Shown in pieces: positions 7,028 to 15,422 of a stretch of DNA of 17,259 nt (positions within the stretch are counted from its first letter, which is position 1; the number at the start of each line of letters is the position of its first letter). The notes below the pieces were generated by a model, which saw only the letters and a program-made list of their open reading frames with translations, was not told the origin of the DNA and made no database searches. A program made the translations under genes and the position numbers. The stretch is from Promethearchaeota archaeon (GTDB lineage Archaea; Asgardarchaeota; Lokiarchaeia; Sigynarchaeales; SOKP01), in NCBI GenBank assembly GCA_014729315.1, contig WJKD01000184.1, forward strand, positions 1 through 17,259. Direction: 5' to 3'.

Positions 7028-9311
7028 CCCAATAATAAGGATTCTCTGTGCCATCTTCGCTTTTTGCGGAATATATACGATTCAGGTATTCCTTTTCGTA
7101 ATATTCGTCCATCTCGTCTTCTGATACATATCCATAAGTTTCCCAACCTTTGTTGAGAAAATACTGGTCGTCTAATGTAATAACAACATCTGTTTCTTCT
7201 TCTTCTTTTAACTCTTTCAGCTCGTTTTCCTCATCGTCTACATGCTCGTCAGGATCAAAATATTCTTTGTTCTTTGTATCTTCGAATTCATGTATATCTC
7301 TTCCTTGTAAATCCTTGTCTCCTTCATTGTAGGGATAATCGTAATAGTAAAACATATAATTAAATCCAAATTCTGTAATAATTACATTTTGATCTCTGGT
7401 GTGTTCAGAATACCACTGGGCTCCTCCCACTTGGCGTCTTGTTAAACTTACATATTGGACCGTGGCAAATTCATGAAAATAGGTAGTACATAGTGAGAAG
7501 CCAATAACAAAAATTACGAAAATTTTTTTAGATTTCTCTGTTATCGCTTTGCTTTTGATTAATTTGTAGATATAAGCAGTAAATCCAATCACGATTAATG
7601 GGGGTGTCATAAAAAATACTCTTGCCCAATAAGTTGATTGAGTAATTAAAAGGTCAAAAATAAAAACTGCTAATAAAAAGAATCCAAAAAACACGATCCA
7701 TATTAAAAATGGCTTACCTCTTGGCTTTTTTTGAAAGAGTATTAAACCCCATATGGCAAAAGAGGATAAAATGAGAATTTCTATGGTAGTAAATACGGAT
7801 GTGATAGGCAAGTTAAATATAAGCATATTTCCTATAAAATATATTATGCCTAGAAGGGCAATAATGAGGAATGCTAAAGGTAAAATTATTTTATCTTCAA
7901 TTGTTTTAAAAAACCTTGATTTTAAGCCTAAGATTACTTTGGTAAATCTACCTGTGCTAAAGAGAATTGATTTTTTAAATCTCCAGACAATAATAGCACC
8001 AATTACACCAGTTCCAACGAGAGCTCCAATTGCTAGCGGTGATAAATAAAAATTTCCGCCATTATCAATAAAAAAAAAGTGTTCAGAACTTAACCCAAAT
8101 ACTATAAATAATCCAAAAATCGCAAAGAGACCGCATAATAATAGAAGATCGATGCCTCTTTTGAAGTCTCTAGAAAAATATATCAAATAAATCCAAATAT
8201 AGCATAAGAGTAAGATTAACGCCGTAAGAATGTGTGTTAATAAAGCGCTTATAAAAATAAAAATTATTAGCGAATATGTAAGTATCATACCTGAAAAGAT
8301 ATCGGAATTGCTAGGTCTCTCAATTTTTATGAATTTTTGAAACCTAATGTAGAGGATTAGAAAAATTGTCAATAGCTGGATGAATACTATGTGGGCTGGC
8401 CAGAATTGATACATCATGTAAGCAAATCCTAATCCAGAAAACTCTAATAAAAACACCCCAAAAATCGCTATATTTCGATTTTTAAAAATTCTTAGAAGAA
8501 TGTTATAAAAAACTAAAGCTGAAACGAGAATAGTGTAAAACACGAAATATTTCGGAATTAATATAAAATCAACTCCTGAAAACATGTGAATCACTGCGGT
8601 AAATAAAGGTAAACCGATGGACCCGTAATATTCTCCTAATGGTAAGTATCTCATTTTTACTATCGATTTGGCAATAAATATATGAAGCCAGGGATCAGTT
8701 CCAAAAAAATAAGTGAATCTCACTACGTTAAAGATGCAAATCAATAATAGAAAAACGACTATTAAAAAATTGTTTGAAGTGAGAAATTGTTTCACTTCAT
8801 TGAATGTAAAAAATTTTTTATAATCGGAAAAATATTCGTCTTGGTCATTTTTAGAGCGAGTTTGATAATCTCTCATAAGTCTAAAATCCCAATAAATCGA
8901 AAAACCCAATAACAGACCATAAAGTAACACTACGGTTAAAAAATAAAAAACAGCTGTAATTTGAAACCCAATAAAATAGCCTACATATCCTATTAAAATA
9001 TAAGCTGATAGATTAATGATGATTGTAAAATTTAATTTTTCTAATTTTTTATAACCTTTTAGCTTCAGTATATAGAAGAATAATGGAAATGCGGGTAAAA
9101 ACAAGATAGTGTAAACCGTGGATAGAATTCTCGCAAAATAAAAGAAATAATATAAAGGACTATTATTAGAAAAATTTGCAAACAAACTTACATTAAAAAT
9201 ACCCAAAAATATTATAATCAAGGAACAGATGGAAATGAGAAAATGAAATAGATATTTTCTTAATATATTAGAAAAAATCCAATCTTTTTGAATTAAATTC
9301 TCATCTTCCAT
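7020..9311 (-). CDS. Large GT-C-like membrane protein, probable lipid-linked sugar glycosyltransferase
   Basis: A 763-residue integral membrane protein with roughly 13-15 hydrophobic segments between residues 20 and 610 and a soluble C-terminal part of about 150 residues. The segment GTDPWLHIFIAKS at 204-216 follows the first long hydrophilic loop and resembles the acidic DPxxH-type motif of GT-C enzymes such as STT3/AglB, where the Asp binds metal. YWARVFF at 561-567 resembles an aromatic/arginine motif near the end of the membrane part. GT-C enzymes use polyprenyl-phosphate sugars on the outer membrane face. No WWDYG motif of oligosaccharyltransferases is seen. The tail is very acidic at about 664-707. 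The gene starts 18 bases after the epimerase stop, so the two are probably one operon. Assignment to the GT-C superfamily is by topology and this motif; the exact family and substrate are unknown. Confidence 0.62.
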   Translation of the reverse strand: MEDENLIQKDWIFSNILRKYLFHFLISICSLIIIFLGIFNVSLFANFSNNSPLYYFFYFARILSTVYTILFLPAFPLFFYILKLKGYKKLEKLNFTIIINLSAYILIGYVGYFIGFQITAVFYFLTVVLLYGLLLGFSIYWDFRLMRDYQTRSKNDQDEYFSDYKKFFTFNEVKQFLTSNNFLIVVFLLLICIFNVVRFTYFFGTDPWLHIFIAKSIVKMRYLPLGEYYGSIGLPLFTAVIHMFSGVDFILIPKYFVFYTILVSALVFYNILLRIFKNRNIAIFGVFLLEFSGLGFAYMMYQFWPAHIVFIQLLTIFLILYIRFQKFIKIERPSNSDIFSGMILTYSLIIFIFISALLTHILTALILLLCYIWIYLIYFSRDFKRGIDLLLLCGLFAIFGLFIVFGLSSEHFFFIDNGGNFYLSPLAIGALVGTGVIGAIIVWRFKKSILFSTGRFTKVILGLKSRFFKTIEDKIILPLAFLIIALLGIIYFIGNMLIFNLPITSVFTTIEILILSSFAIWGLILFQKKPRGKPFLIWIVFFGFFLLAVFIFDLLITQSTYWARVFFMTPPLIVIGFTAYIYKLIKSKAITEKSKKIFVIFVIGFSLCTTYFHEFATVQYVSLTRRQVGGAQWYSEHTRDQNVIITEFGFNYMFYYYDYPYNEGDKDLQGRDIHEFEDTKNKEYFDPDEHVDDEENELKELKEEEETDVVITLDDQYFLNKGWETYGYVSEDEMDEYYEKEYLNRIYSAKSEDGTENPYYWVI

Positions 9312-9329
9312 TATTTACAAATGTATTAA

Positions 9330-10301
9330 CTAGTTTATTTTTAAATCTACATTATATTTATTCACATACCAATTTAAATAGTCTCGTAGTCCTTCTTCTT
9401 GGTTATACTTAGATTCGAACCCAAGTAATTTCTTTGCTTTTGAGATATCTCCAAAACTATGTACAATATCGCCAGGCCGAGGATCGGTATATGTAATTTT
9501 AAGGTGCTCTTTTCCCGTTAATTTTAACATCAATTTCGCTAATTCTGTTAATTTAATAGGGGAACCGCAAGCTAAATTAATAATCTCTCCAGATGCGTTT
9601 TTTTTCGCAGCGAGTAAATTTCCTTCTATTACATCCTTTATGTAAGTAAAATCCCGAGACTGTTCTCCATCTCCAAATATGATTAGATCTTCATTTCTAA
9701 TAATTCTACCTAACCATATTGCTATAACACCGCTATAAGTGCTATCTTTTTGTCGTGGGCCAAATACATTGAAATATCTGAGGCTAGTGGTTTTTAAACC
9801 ATATACATGATGATATACTTTCATGTATTGCTCACAGGCTAATTTAGCAACGCCGTATGGTGAGATGGGCCATCTAGCCATATCTTCTTTTTTTGGTAGA
9901 GTGGGGGTGTCTCCATAAACAGAAGAACTAGAGGCAAATATCACTTTATCTACTCCTTTTTTTAGTGCCGCATTTAATATATTTAAAACTCCGTTTACGT
10001 TTACATTATTACATGATTCTGGCATTTTAACTGATTGAGGGACGCTCGTAAAAGCAGCCTCGTGATAAACTATGTCAACGTCTTGGAATAAGTCTAAAAG
10101 AAAATTAAGATCTCTTACATCTCCTTTATGAAACTCAAAATTCTTATTTTTCTTGGCTAATTCTAAATTCTCTAACCTTCCGTTAAAAAGGTTGTCAATT
10201 CCAATTACTTTTGCACCCAATTCAAGGAATTTATCAGTGAGATTGCTTCCAATGAACCCCGCTGCTCCTGTTACTAATATTTTTTTTTCTTGAAAGTCCA
10301 A
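9330..10301 (-). CDS. NAD-dependent sugar-nucleotide epimerase (GalE/WbpP-like extended SDR)
   Basis: A 323-residue extended short-chain dehydrogenase/reductase. The Rossmann motif TGAAGFIG is at 11-18, the substrate and catalytic segment SSSSVYG at 124-130, and the catalytic Tyr149-x-x-x-Lys153 in SPYGVAK. Later family motifs are RYFNVFGPRQ at 175-184 and GDGEQSRDFTYIKDV at 210-224. The sequence fits UDP-glucose or UDP-N-acetylglucosamine 4-epimerases; SVPQSVKMP at 86-94 resembles the WbpP group, but the substrate cannot be settled by eye. It would supply activated sugars in the cytoplasm for the neighbouring glycosyltransferases. The start is TTG 10301, preceded on the coding strand by AAGGT at 7 bases; no other start lies between it and the Rossmann motif. 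It leads a probable two-gene unit with the GT-C-like gene and is divergent from the kinase-fold gene. Confidence 0.9.
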   Translation of the reverse strand: MDFQEKKILVTGAAGFIGSNLTDKFLELGAKVIGIDNLFNGRLENLELAKKNKNFEFHKGDVRDLNFLLDLFQDVDIVYHEAAFTSVPQSVKMPESCNNVNVNGVLNILNAALKKGVDKVIFASSSSVYGDTPTLPKKEDMARWPISPYGVAKLACEQYMKVYHHVYGLKTTSLRYFNVFGPRQKDSTYSGVIAIWLGRIIRNEDLIIFGDGEQSRDFTYIKDVIEGNLLAAKKNASGEIINLACGSPIKLTELAKLMLKLTGKEHLKITYTDPRPGDIVHSFGDISKAKKLLGFESKYNQEEGLRDYLNWYVNKYNVDLKIN

Positions 10302-10319
10302 TTTAATTACCTTACTATT

Positions 10320-10402
10320 TGAAAATTTATCGGTTTAAGCGTATTCAATTAATTTACACCGAAATTTTAGTATGAAAATTTGGTATCACATAAAAATTTT
10401 CA
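10320..10402. repeat. Three copies of TGAAAATTT, two forming an inverted pair
   Basis: TGAAAATTT occurs at 10320-10328 and 10373-10381, and its exact reverse complement AAATTTTCA at 10394-10402, so the last two form 9-bp arms around a 12-base spacer. They lie in the 229-base divergent region between the epimerase and kinase-fold genes. A shared regulatory protein is a possible explanation. The motif is AT-rich, so chance cannot be dismissed. Confidence 0.35.
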
Positions 10403-10409
10403 GAAACTC

Positions 10410-10425
10410 CTCTTAGTACTTAGAG
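10410..10425. promoter_or_regulatory. Near-palindrome, possible operator
   Basis: CTCTTAGTACTTAGAG is palindromic at 7 of 8 base pairs and lies 8 bases after the TGAAAATTT inverted pair, in the same divergent region. It could be a second regulator site for either gene. The evidence is symmetry alone. Confidence 0.25.
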
Positions 10426-10493
10426 AAAGTCAATAAACACAAAAAATAGATGGAGTTTAACGATAGTTTTTTTAAAAATGATTAAAGATTTAA

Positions 10494-10505
10494 CATATAA
10501 ATATA
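10494..10505 (+). promoter_or_regulatory. TATA box of the kinase-fold gene, probable leaderless transcript
   Basis: CATATAAATATA is the best archaeal TATA box in the window. Its centre is about 31 bases before the ATG at 10531, which places the transcript start within a few bases of the ATG. No Shine-Dalgarno motif is present, consistent with a leaderless or near-leaderless mRNA. A purine-rich stretch just upstream (ATTAAAGA) could act as a BRE. Confidence 0.45.
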
Positions 10506-10530
10506 CCTAAAATACTACAAATTTTATTTC

Positions 10531-11181
10531 ATGTTAAAAAGAATTAAAAATACCCTTCTTGGAGGAAACTTTTCTTATTCGGTAACTAAAGATAAAAAAT
10601 TTTTTATTAAATTTTGCAAGGGAAAAAAAGAATGGGTATCTAAAGAATTCTATAACCTAAAAAATAATCGAAATAAGATTGATATTGAGAGACTTCAATT
10701 AGTAGAACCTATTTTATATTCTGAGGATAAAGAATACATTATCACAAAATATATAGATGGGCAAGATCTCGTAGAGTTACTCGATCCTTCGGTTTATTTT
10801 TCTTTCGGGAAAATGTTAAAATTACTTCATGAAAAAGGTTTTACCCACAGTCATATGGAACTTAATGATGTTATTTTCAAGAATGGGAATTTTACTTTGG
10901 TTGATACAGTATTTCTAAACGAAAAGATTCCTGACCACGATCTAGTGACAGCGAAAATTAGCGCGAAATTAAATGCTTTAAAACAACCTTGGAATTATTA
11001 CAAATATATGTCTTGTATAAAAGCGCTGTTTGAGGGTTATAAAATAGAAAATTACGATAATTATAAAAAGGAATACAAGAGATCTTTAGAAAATCGTATT
11101 CGATTACTAATGAGAATTGGAAAGAAAAATAAAATCAAGGCTTATTTATTGAAATTTCTTTACAAAATTGGTTACTTATAA
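10531..11181 (+). CDS. Divergent protein-kinase-fold protein, possible pseudokinase
   Basis: A 216-residue small kinase-like protein of the Bud32/lipopolysaccharide-kinase shape. A beta-strand Lys is seen at FIKF (Lys27), a helix-C Glu near 39, a hinge ITKYIDGQDL at 71-80, and the catalytic-loop region GFTHSHMELNDVIF at 103-116 followed by TLVD at 122-125 in the DFG position. In active relatives the loop reads HGDLxxxN. Here the catalytic Asp position is His108 and the metal-binding Asn position is Asp113, while the DFG Asp125 is kept. Classical phosphotransfer is therefore doubtful. No transmembrane segment is obvious; the C-terminus is strongly basic, which suits the inner membrane face. 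It is the only gene of the glycan island on this strand apart from the right-edge permease, with its own TATA box. A role in modifying or sensing a sugar or lipid is inferred from location only. Confidence 0.6.
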   Translation: MLKRIKNTLLGGNFSYSVTKDKKFFIKFCKGKKEWVSKEFYNLKNNRNKIDIERLQLVEPILYSEDKEYIITKYIDGQDLVELLDPSVYFSFGKMLKLLHEKGFTHSHMELNDVIFKNGNFTLVDTVFLNEKIPDHDLVTAKISAKLNALKQPWNYYKYMSCIKALFEGYKIENYDNYKKEYKRSLENRIRLLMRIGKKNKIKAYLLKFLYKIGYL

Positions 11182-11192
11182 CAAAAATCCGA

Positions 11193-11879
11193 TTATTTTC
11201 CCAACAAGAAAGTTTCAGTTTCAAGTTTCCATCTCATACCTCTGTTTGCCCGATATTGAGCATATTCTTTAATAACCACATCAGGAATCTCTCCAAACGA
11301 AATTTTTTTAATTTTTGAAAAACCAGCTCTCAAAGCGACATTGTATATCGACTCAAAATCATGCAAAAACCTATGGCCGTAATAAATATGGATCATCTTG
11401 TTTATTAAAAGCGCAGGATTGAGTTTTTCTCTGGCTAATTTTTCGTGTCCTCTTAATAATATCGGCTTTAATTCCTCCTTATGATACAATATTTCGAACA
11501 ATTTTTCAAGCGATGGCGTCATAATTATATGCAAACCGTCTTCTTTTAATACTCTATGAGCCTCTTTCATGAAGAATTTAAAGTCCTTATAATATAGATG
11601 TTCAATAACATGACAAGAGTAAATAATGTCCACTGATTGATCGGGGAAAGGTAACTTTTTTGAAATATTAATAGGTATCTTTCCTAGTATGTCCGTATTT
11701 AAAAAACCGTCTAATTTTTCAGATCCCCCTCCGAAATGGATTTTTATTTTCTCGTGCGTTTTGAAATAATTTTTAATCTTCGAATTTCTCGTTAATCTAT
11801 TACCTAAGTTCAACAACTTTAAAACTTGAAATTTGGTTTCAAATAATAGATTGTTTATAATACCCTCAGTCCTTTTCAT
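11193..11879 (-). CDS. SAM-dependent methyltransferase (class I, type 11)
   Basis: A 228-residue class I methyltransferase. The SAM-binding glycine loop is HFGGGSEKLDGFLNTD at 48-63, with Asp63 as the likely ribose-binding acid. LPFPDQSVDIIYSCH at 76-90 followed by VIEHL at 91-95 is the typical motif of the type 11 group found in polysaccharide clusters, and AHRVLKEDG at 107-115 is the usual post-IV segment. It probably methylates a sugar or other glycan part in the cytoplasm; the substrate is unknown. It is the last gene of a leftward unit, 93 bases after the GT4 stop, and its ATG is preceded by a pentanucleotide repeat instead of a ribosome site. It converges on the kinase-fold gene with 11 bases between stops. 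Confidence 0.85.
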   Translation of the reverse strand: MKRTEGIINNLLFETKFQVLKLLNLGNRLTRNSKIKNYFKTHEKIKIHFGGGSEKLDGFLNTDILGKIPINISKKLPFPDQSVDIIYSCHVIEHLYYKDFKFFMKEAHRVLKEDGLHIIMTPSLEKLFEILYHKEELKPILLRGHEKLAREKLNPALLINKMIHIYYGHRFLHDFESIYNVALRAGFSKIKKISFGEIPDVVIKEYAQYRANRGMRWKLETETFLLGK

Positions 11880-11885
11880 TTTTAT

Positions 11886-11905
11886 TATCTTATCTTATCT
11901 TATCT
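11886..11905. repeat. Four tandem copies of TATCT before the methyltransferase gene
   Basis: TATCT is repeated four times without error. On the coding strand this reads AGATA repeats ending 6 bases before the methyltransferase ATG, where a ribosome site would lie. A change in copy number would alter that spacing in steps of five bases. Whether it varies between cells is unknown. Confidence 0.75.
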
Positions 11906-11972
11906 TAAATGATATTTTTAATTTGAAGAGTATAAAACATAATATTTACATGAATAATAATCTGCTAGAAAG

Positions 11973-13256
11973 TTAAATTGGCTCTAATGAAACTAATTCT
12001 ATTAGCTTTTTCAAATCTTCTGCACAAGAATGGGGAGAAAACATTTTTTTTAAATTTTTAATCTCATTTTCAGCTATTTTGGGGGGATCACTTAACAATT
12101 TTTTAATATTTTTAATCCATAAATCTATTCTTAAAGGTAGAGATTTGACATATGATTTGTTTTTAAATAAATAATTAGCACCACATTGAGGTGAGGTTAG
12201 AACCGGTGTTCGATTTAGCAAGCTTTCGATAATGACTCTTCCAAAAGCTTCGGTATAAATAGAAGGTACAATAGTTAAGTCTGATTTAATATATAAATAA
12301 TCCATGATTGAGGATGGAACTTTTTCAATATTAATTGTATTTTTAAATTTTTCCAGCTCATAAATTTTAGTGCCTACTATAATAAATAGGTAATTAGAAG
12401 AAATTTGCTCAATAAGCTTCTTCACAAATGGATATCCTTTGCTTCCTCCTTCATTTCGAGGCAGAACAAACAGGATTATTTTTTTGTATTTGTCCAACTT
12501 CCGGATAAATTCACCTATGTACCTATTTTTAAATTTTTCAATATCATTAACTCGGATTGGTGTAATTTTTTTGACTATTGTTCTAGTGCTCTCAGATTTA
12601 ATCTTAACAATATATTTCATTAATGGAGAAGCAACGACATTTACATAGTTTCGGTTTATTAATCTTAAATAGATTTTAGTTAAAAAGTAGCTTATTTTAT
12701 AATGAAGAGTATAAAACGCTGCAGATAAGCTATAATTCCAACCTTTGGGCTTATCCTTCAATAATATTCTTAGCGTCCGCCATCTATTAATACATTCCCA
12801 GCAAATAGATCGATTTATTGGCTTTATACAATTATTATAAGCTGAGATAATATCAATATTTTTTGGACATAGACCCATAGGGTCTCTGATAATGTTTATC
12901 ACGGGGACTTTCGTAAGGAACCCGACGATCATGGCAATTGAAGTAAGATTTCTTTGAACAATGATAAGATCCGGTTTGTATCTATATACTTCTAATAAAA
13001 TAGGTAGAAAACTTAGATATTCGTTAAATTTAAGATACTTAATTAGATCCATTAACTTTTTGTTACCTACCCTTAGCAAAGTAGGAATTTGTTTAACTTT
13101 TAACCTTTTCTTTAAAGTAGGTCTTGCCCTAGAGGCAAGAACTACAATATCGTAGTTCTTATTCTTTCTTAATTCAGTAATTAACTCATAACTACTTTTA
13201 AACGCTCCACCTACACTAGAAGTATCAAATTTTTGGTCGATGTACAGTAATTTCAA
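11973..13256 (-). CDS. GT4-family glycosyltransferase (GT-B fold)
   Basis: A 427-residue glycosyltransferase of two Rossmann-like halves. The N-terminal half opens with MKLLYIDQ and a GG loop at 16-17. The C-terminal half has GGSKGYPF at 270-277, a nucleotide-sugar strand FIIVGT at 291-296, and the retaining-enzyme motif EAFGRVIIE (Glu336 to Glu344, spacing E-x7-E) followed by PVLTSPQCGA at 351-360. Cys130, Cys143, Cys152 and Cys155 form a cluster (C-x12-C-x8-C-x2-C) as in some GT4 relatives, possibly binding zinc. It would transfer a sugar from a nucleotide donor to a growing glycan at the cytoplasmic membrane face; donor and acceptor are unknown. The start is TTG 13256, since translation from it gives the standard family opening. 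It follows the GT-C-like gene by 34 bases on the same strand, indicating an operon. Confidence 0.88.
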   Translation of the reverse strand: MKLLYIDQKFDTSSVGGAFKSSYELITELRKNKNYDIVVLASRARPTLKKRLKVKQIPTLLRVGNKKLMDLIKYLKFNEYLSFLPILLEVYRYKPDLIIVQRNLTSIAMIVGFLTKVPVINIIRDPMGLCPKNIDIISAYNNCIKPINRSICWECINRWRTLRILLKDKPKGWNYSLSAAFYTLHYKISYFLTKIYLRLINRNYVNVVASPLMKYIVKIKSESTRTIVKKITPIRVNDIEKFKNRYIGEFIRKLDKYKKIILFVLPRNEGGSKGYPFVKKLIEQISSNYLFIIVGTKIYELEKFKNTINIEKVPSSIMDYLYIKSDLTIVPSIYTEAFGRVIIESLLNRTPVLTSPQCGANYLFKNKSYVKSLPLRIDLWIKNIKKLLSDPPKIAENEIKNLKKMFSPHSCAEDLKKLIELVSLEPI

Positions 13257-13290
13257 ATCGAGTCACTTAAGAAAATAATCTCTAGCATAT

Positions 13291-15333
13291 TTATACCTTA
13301 AAAAATAAATAATTTCGATTTTCGTATAATACATCCATTTTATCTTCGATTAAATCTAAGCAACAATCCTTTACTTCTTTTTTGTCAATTAAAACATAAT
13401 CGATGGTGTCGTTTTCAATAGCGCTTAAGAGAGTTGAATAGGTTGTATCATCGTAATCAAAGTCAATCTTTTCCACATCTTTTTGATAAATTAGATTAAA
13501 TATCTGTGTTTTTGAAATGTCGGGGACTAATAAATCAACGTCATCAATATTTTCAGAATTAAAGTAGTCACCAATAAAAATAACTGATTCGGTCAAATTA
13601 TCATCTTCGTAATTAGTTGTATAAAAAACATTATATTGATAATATAAATGAGAAATAAATATCACACCGCTAATTAGAAGTAATGTTGCAGCATACGCTT
13701 TCTTTAATTTGCTGTCAAATCCATGGTTGTAGATCATCGAAATTTTTTCTCTGATCTGATTACCCTTCGAGGAAAAGAACTTAATAAATATTAGAAATAC
13801 CTCAACTAAACCAAGAACGAATAGAATTGTCCATATAGGCGAAAATAAGCCGAAAAACCTTATACCGTAGTCATTTATAAAACTTGCTAACGAAAATATA
13901 AAACTATTTCTAATTACGAATAAAAAGGAACTTCCTAAAAATATAATAAACGCGAAGATAAATGTAAATTGAGTAAATTTAAGTATTGATTGCTCTTGTG
14001 TTTCAGAATTTAATTTGAATTTATAAAATAGACCAAAAAATATGATAATTGTACCCCAGCTAAGTAATTTCGTTAGAGGTTTATATAGTCCGATTATGAA
14101 TACATTATATAAAAGATTGTTTGAAGAAGGTTTCTGTAATAGATAAACCATCGTATCAAAAGAATTCTCTATGTAATTAGGACGAGCAAGATGCTCCTTT
14201 CGTGTATATCTTCCAGTAAAGTATCGTAATATAAAATTCAAAATATTATGTTGACTAATTATCAAATTTAGAAAATATGGAATCGTAAAAAACGCAATAA
14301 TTATTATTAATGCTCCTTTTTTCTTCAAAAAGTCCGCAAAGATTAACCTCTTTATGCTAACGGCAATTTTCTTATCCATAAATAATTTTTGAAAAACATT
14401 GAACAATTCGAAAAGCAAATAGAATAAAATAAACCATCCAAAGTATATAATGTGAGTTAAAAACATTCCACTTAGGAGGGTTCCACGCAATAATACGACC
14501 CTCTTTCCTTCTACTCGATAATTTAGCGTGTTAACAAATATTATTCCTAGAGTTATTGCCAATATGGATGGTGCTGCAAACATAGTCCTGAACATTAGAG
14601 AGTTGAAAGAAAGAAGTATTGCTAAAGAGGAAAATCTTTCCAAATCGCTTTTGACGAATTTTTTTACAATGTCGTATGTTGTTAGAATAATGATATAAAA
14701 TGTAAAAATTGACACATATTTGATAAAGAAATAATGAATTAGAAACTCGTTTGTTATTAGTAAGGCTCCAGCACAGAAGATAACGAAACCTATCCCATAA
14801 ACAGTTAAATTATCGTAATTAAGCGTTCCATACTGGCAAAGATACATAATTTGATCCGCCCATATATAAGGATCGTTAAGAGGATAGCTTAAATTTTTTT
14901 CAATAACGCCCTCCACAAGTAATAAAAGAAAAAAACTTGTTGCGAGCATAAAAATTTGTCTCTTTGCTTTTTTTTCAGAAAAAATTTTTTTAAATCCATC
15001 AATAATATTAATTAATTGTTCTTTGAGTCCAACTTTTTTTTTGTATATTATTGTGAAAAGGTAGACAGTATCAAAAAGAATTAATACTAAATATACTGAA
15101 AAAAAATTGAAGAAATTAAAATTTATTAAAAAATAGCTATAAAAAATAAACGCCACTACCCCTACTCCGAAACATTCAAGTAAGAGTCTTAAAGAAAACT
15201 TTTTAATTCTAAACTTCTTAAATAATAGATATTGAATTAGATAACCAAATACAACTATCAATATATTCAGTAATATAAAGATTCCTAAAGCAACTATAAA
15301 AAATCCAATTGTCAGCATTAAATTAAATTTCAT
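13291..15333 (-). CDS. Second large GT-C-like membrane protein
   Basis: A 680-residue membrane protein with roughly a dozen hydrophobic helices up to about residue 570 and a soluble acidic C-terminal part (about 573-680) rich in Asp and Glu. After the first cluster of helices it has LNDPYIWADQI at 152-162, placed like the acidic first-loop motif of GT-C enzymes and resembling the DP motif of the other large membrane protein here. The C-terminal end (strand DYVLID, then a Cys pair) looks like a small alpha/beta domain. It is probably a glycosyltransferase using lipid-linked donors, or a related polymer-handling protein; a flippase or polymerase cannot be excluded. The ATG start is unambiguous. 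It stands between the ABC-2 permease gene (89 bases upstream) and the GT4 gene (34 bases downstream), all on one strand. Confidence 0.55.
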   Translation of the reverse strand: MKFNLMLTIGFFIVALGIFILLNILIVVFGYLIQYLLFKKFRIKKFSLRLLLECFGVGVVAFIFYSYFLINFNFFNFFSVYLVLILFDTVYLFTIIYKKKVGLKEQLINIIDGFKKIFSEKKAKRQIFMLATSFFLLLLVEGVIEKNLSYPLNDPYIWADQIMYLCQYGTLNYDNLTVYGIGFVIFCAGALLITNEFLIHYFFIKYVSIFTFYIIILTTYDIVKKFVKSDLERFSSLAILLSFNSLMFRTMFAAPSILAITLGIIFVNTLNYRVEGKRVVLLRGTLLSGMFLTHIIYFGWFILFYLLFELFNVFQKLFMDKKIAVSIKRLIFADFLKKKGALIIIIAFFTIPYFLNLIISQHNILNFILRYFTGRYTRKEHLARPNYIENSFDTMVYLLQKPSSNNLLYNVFIIGLYKPLTKLLSWGTIIIFFGLFYKFKLNSETQEQSILKFTQFTFIFAFIIFLGSSFLFVIRNSFIFSLASFINDYGIRFFGLFSPIWTILFVLGLVEVFLIFIKFFSSKGNQIREKISMIYNHGFDSKLKKAYAATLLLISGVIFISHLYYQYNVFYTTNYEDDNLTESVIFIGDYFNSENIDDVDLLVPDISKTQIFNLIYQKDVEKIDFDYDDTTYSTLLSAIENDTIDYVLIDKKEVKDCCLDLIEDKMDVLYENRNYLFFKV

Positions 15334-15422
15334 AATCTTGTATTTTTAAAAAAGATAATACAAATTAGATTTGATGTCGATTTTATTAAATTAGAAATTC
15401 TATACGAATATTCTTATCTTTT

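Noticed and set aside
7753..8049. + strand frame of 98 codons within the first GT-C-like gene
   Set aside because: Antisense to a continuous membrane-protein frame with clear helices; no domain seen.
7020..9311. Calling the first large membrane protein an STT3/AglB oligosaccharyltransferase
   Set aside because: The WWDYG motif of that family is not visible, so only the wider GT-C superfamily is supported.
11886..11905. Reading the TATCT repeats as a CRISPR array
   Set aside because: The units are five bases long with no spacers, and no cas genes are present.
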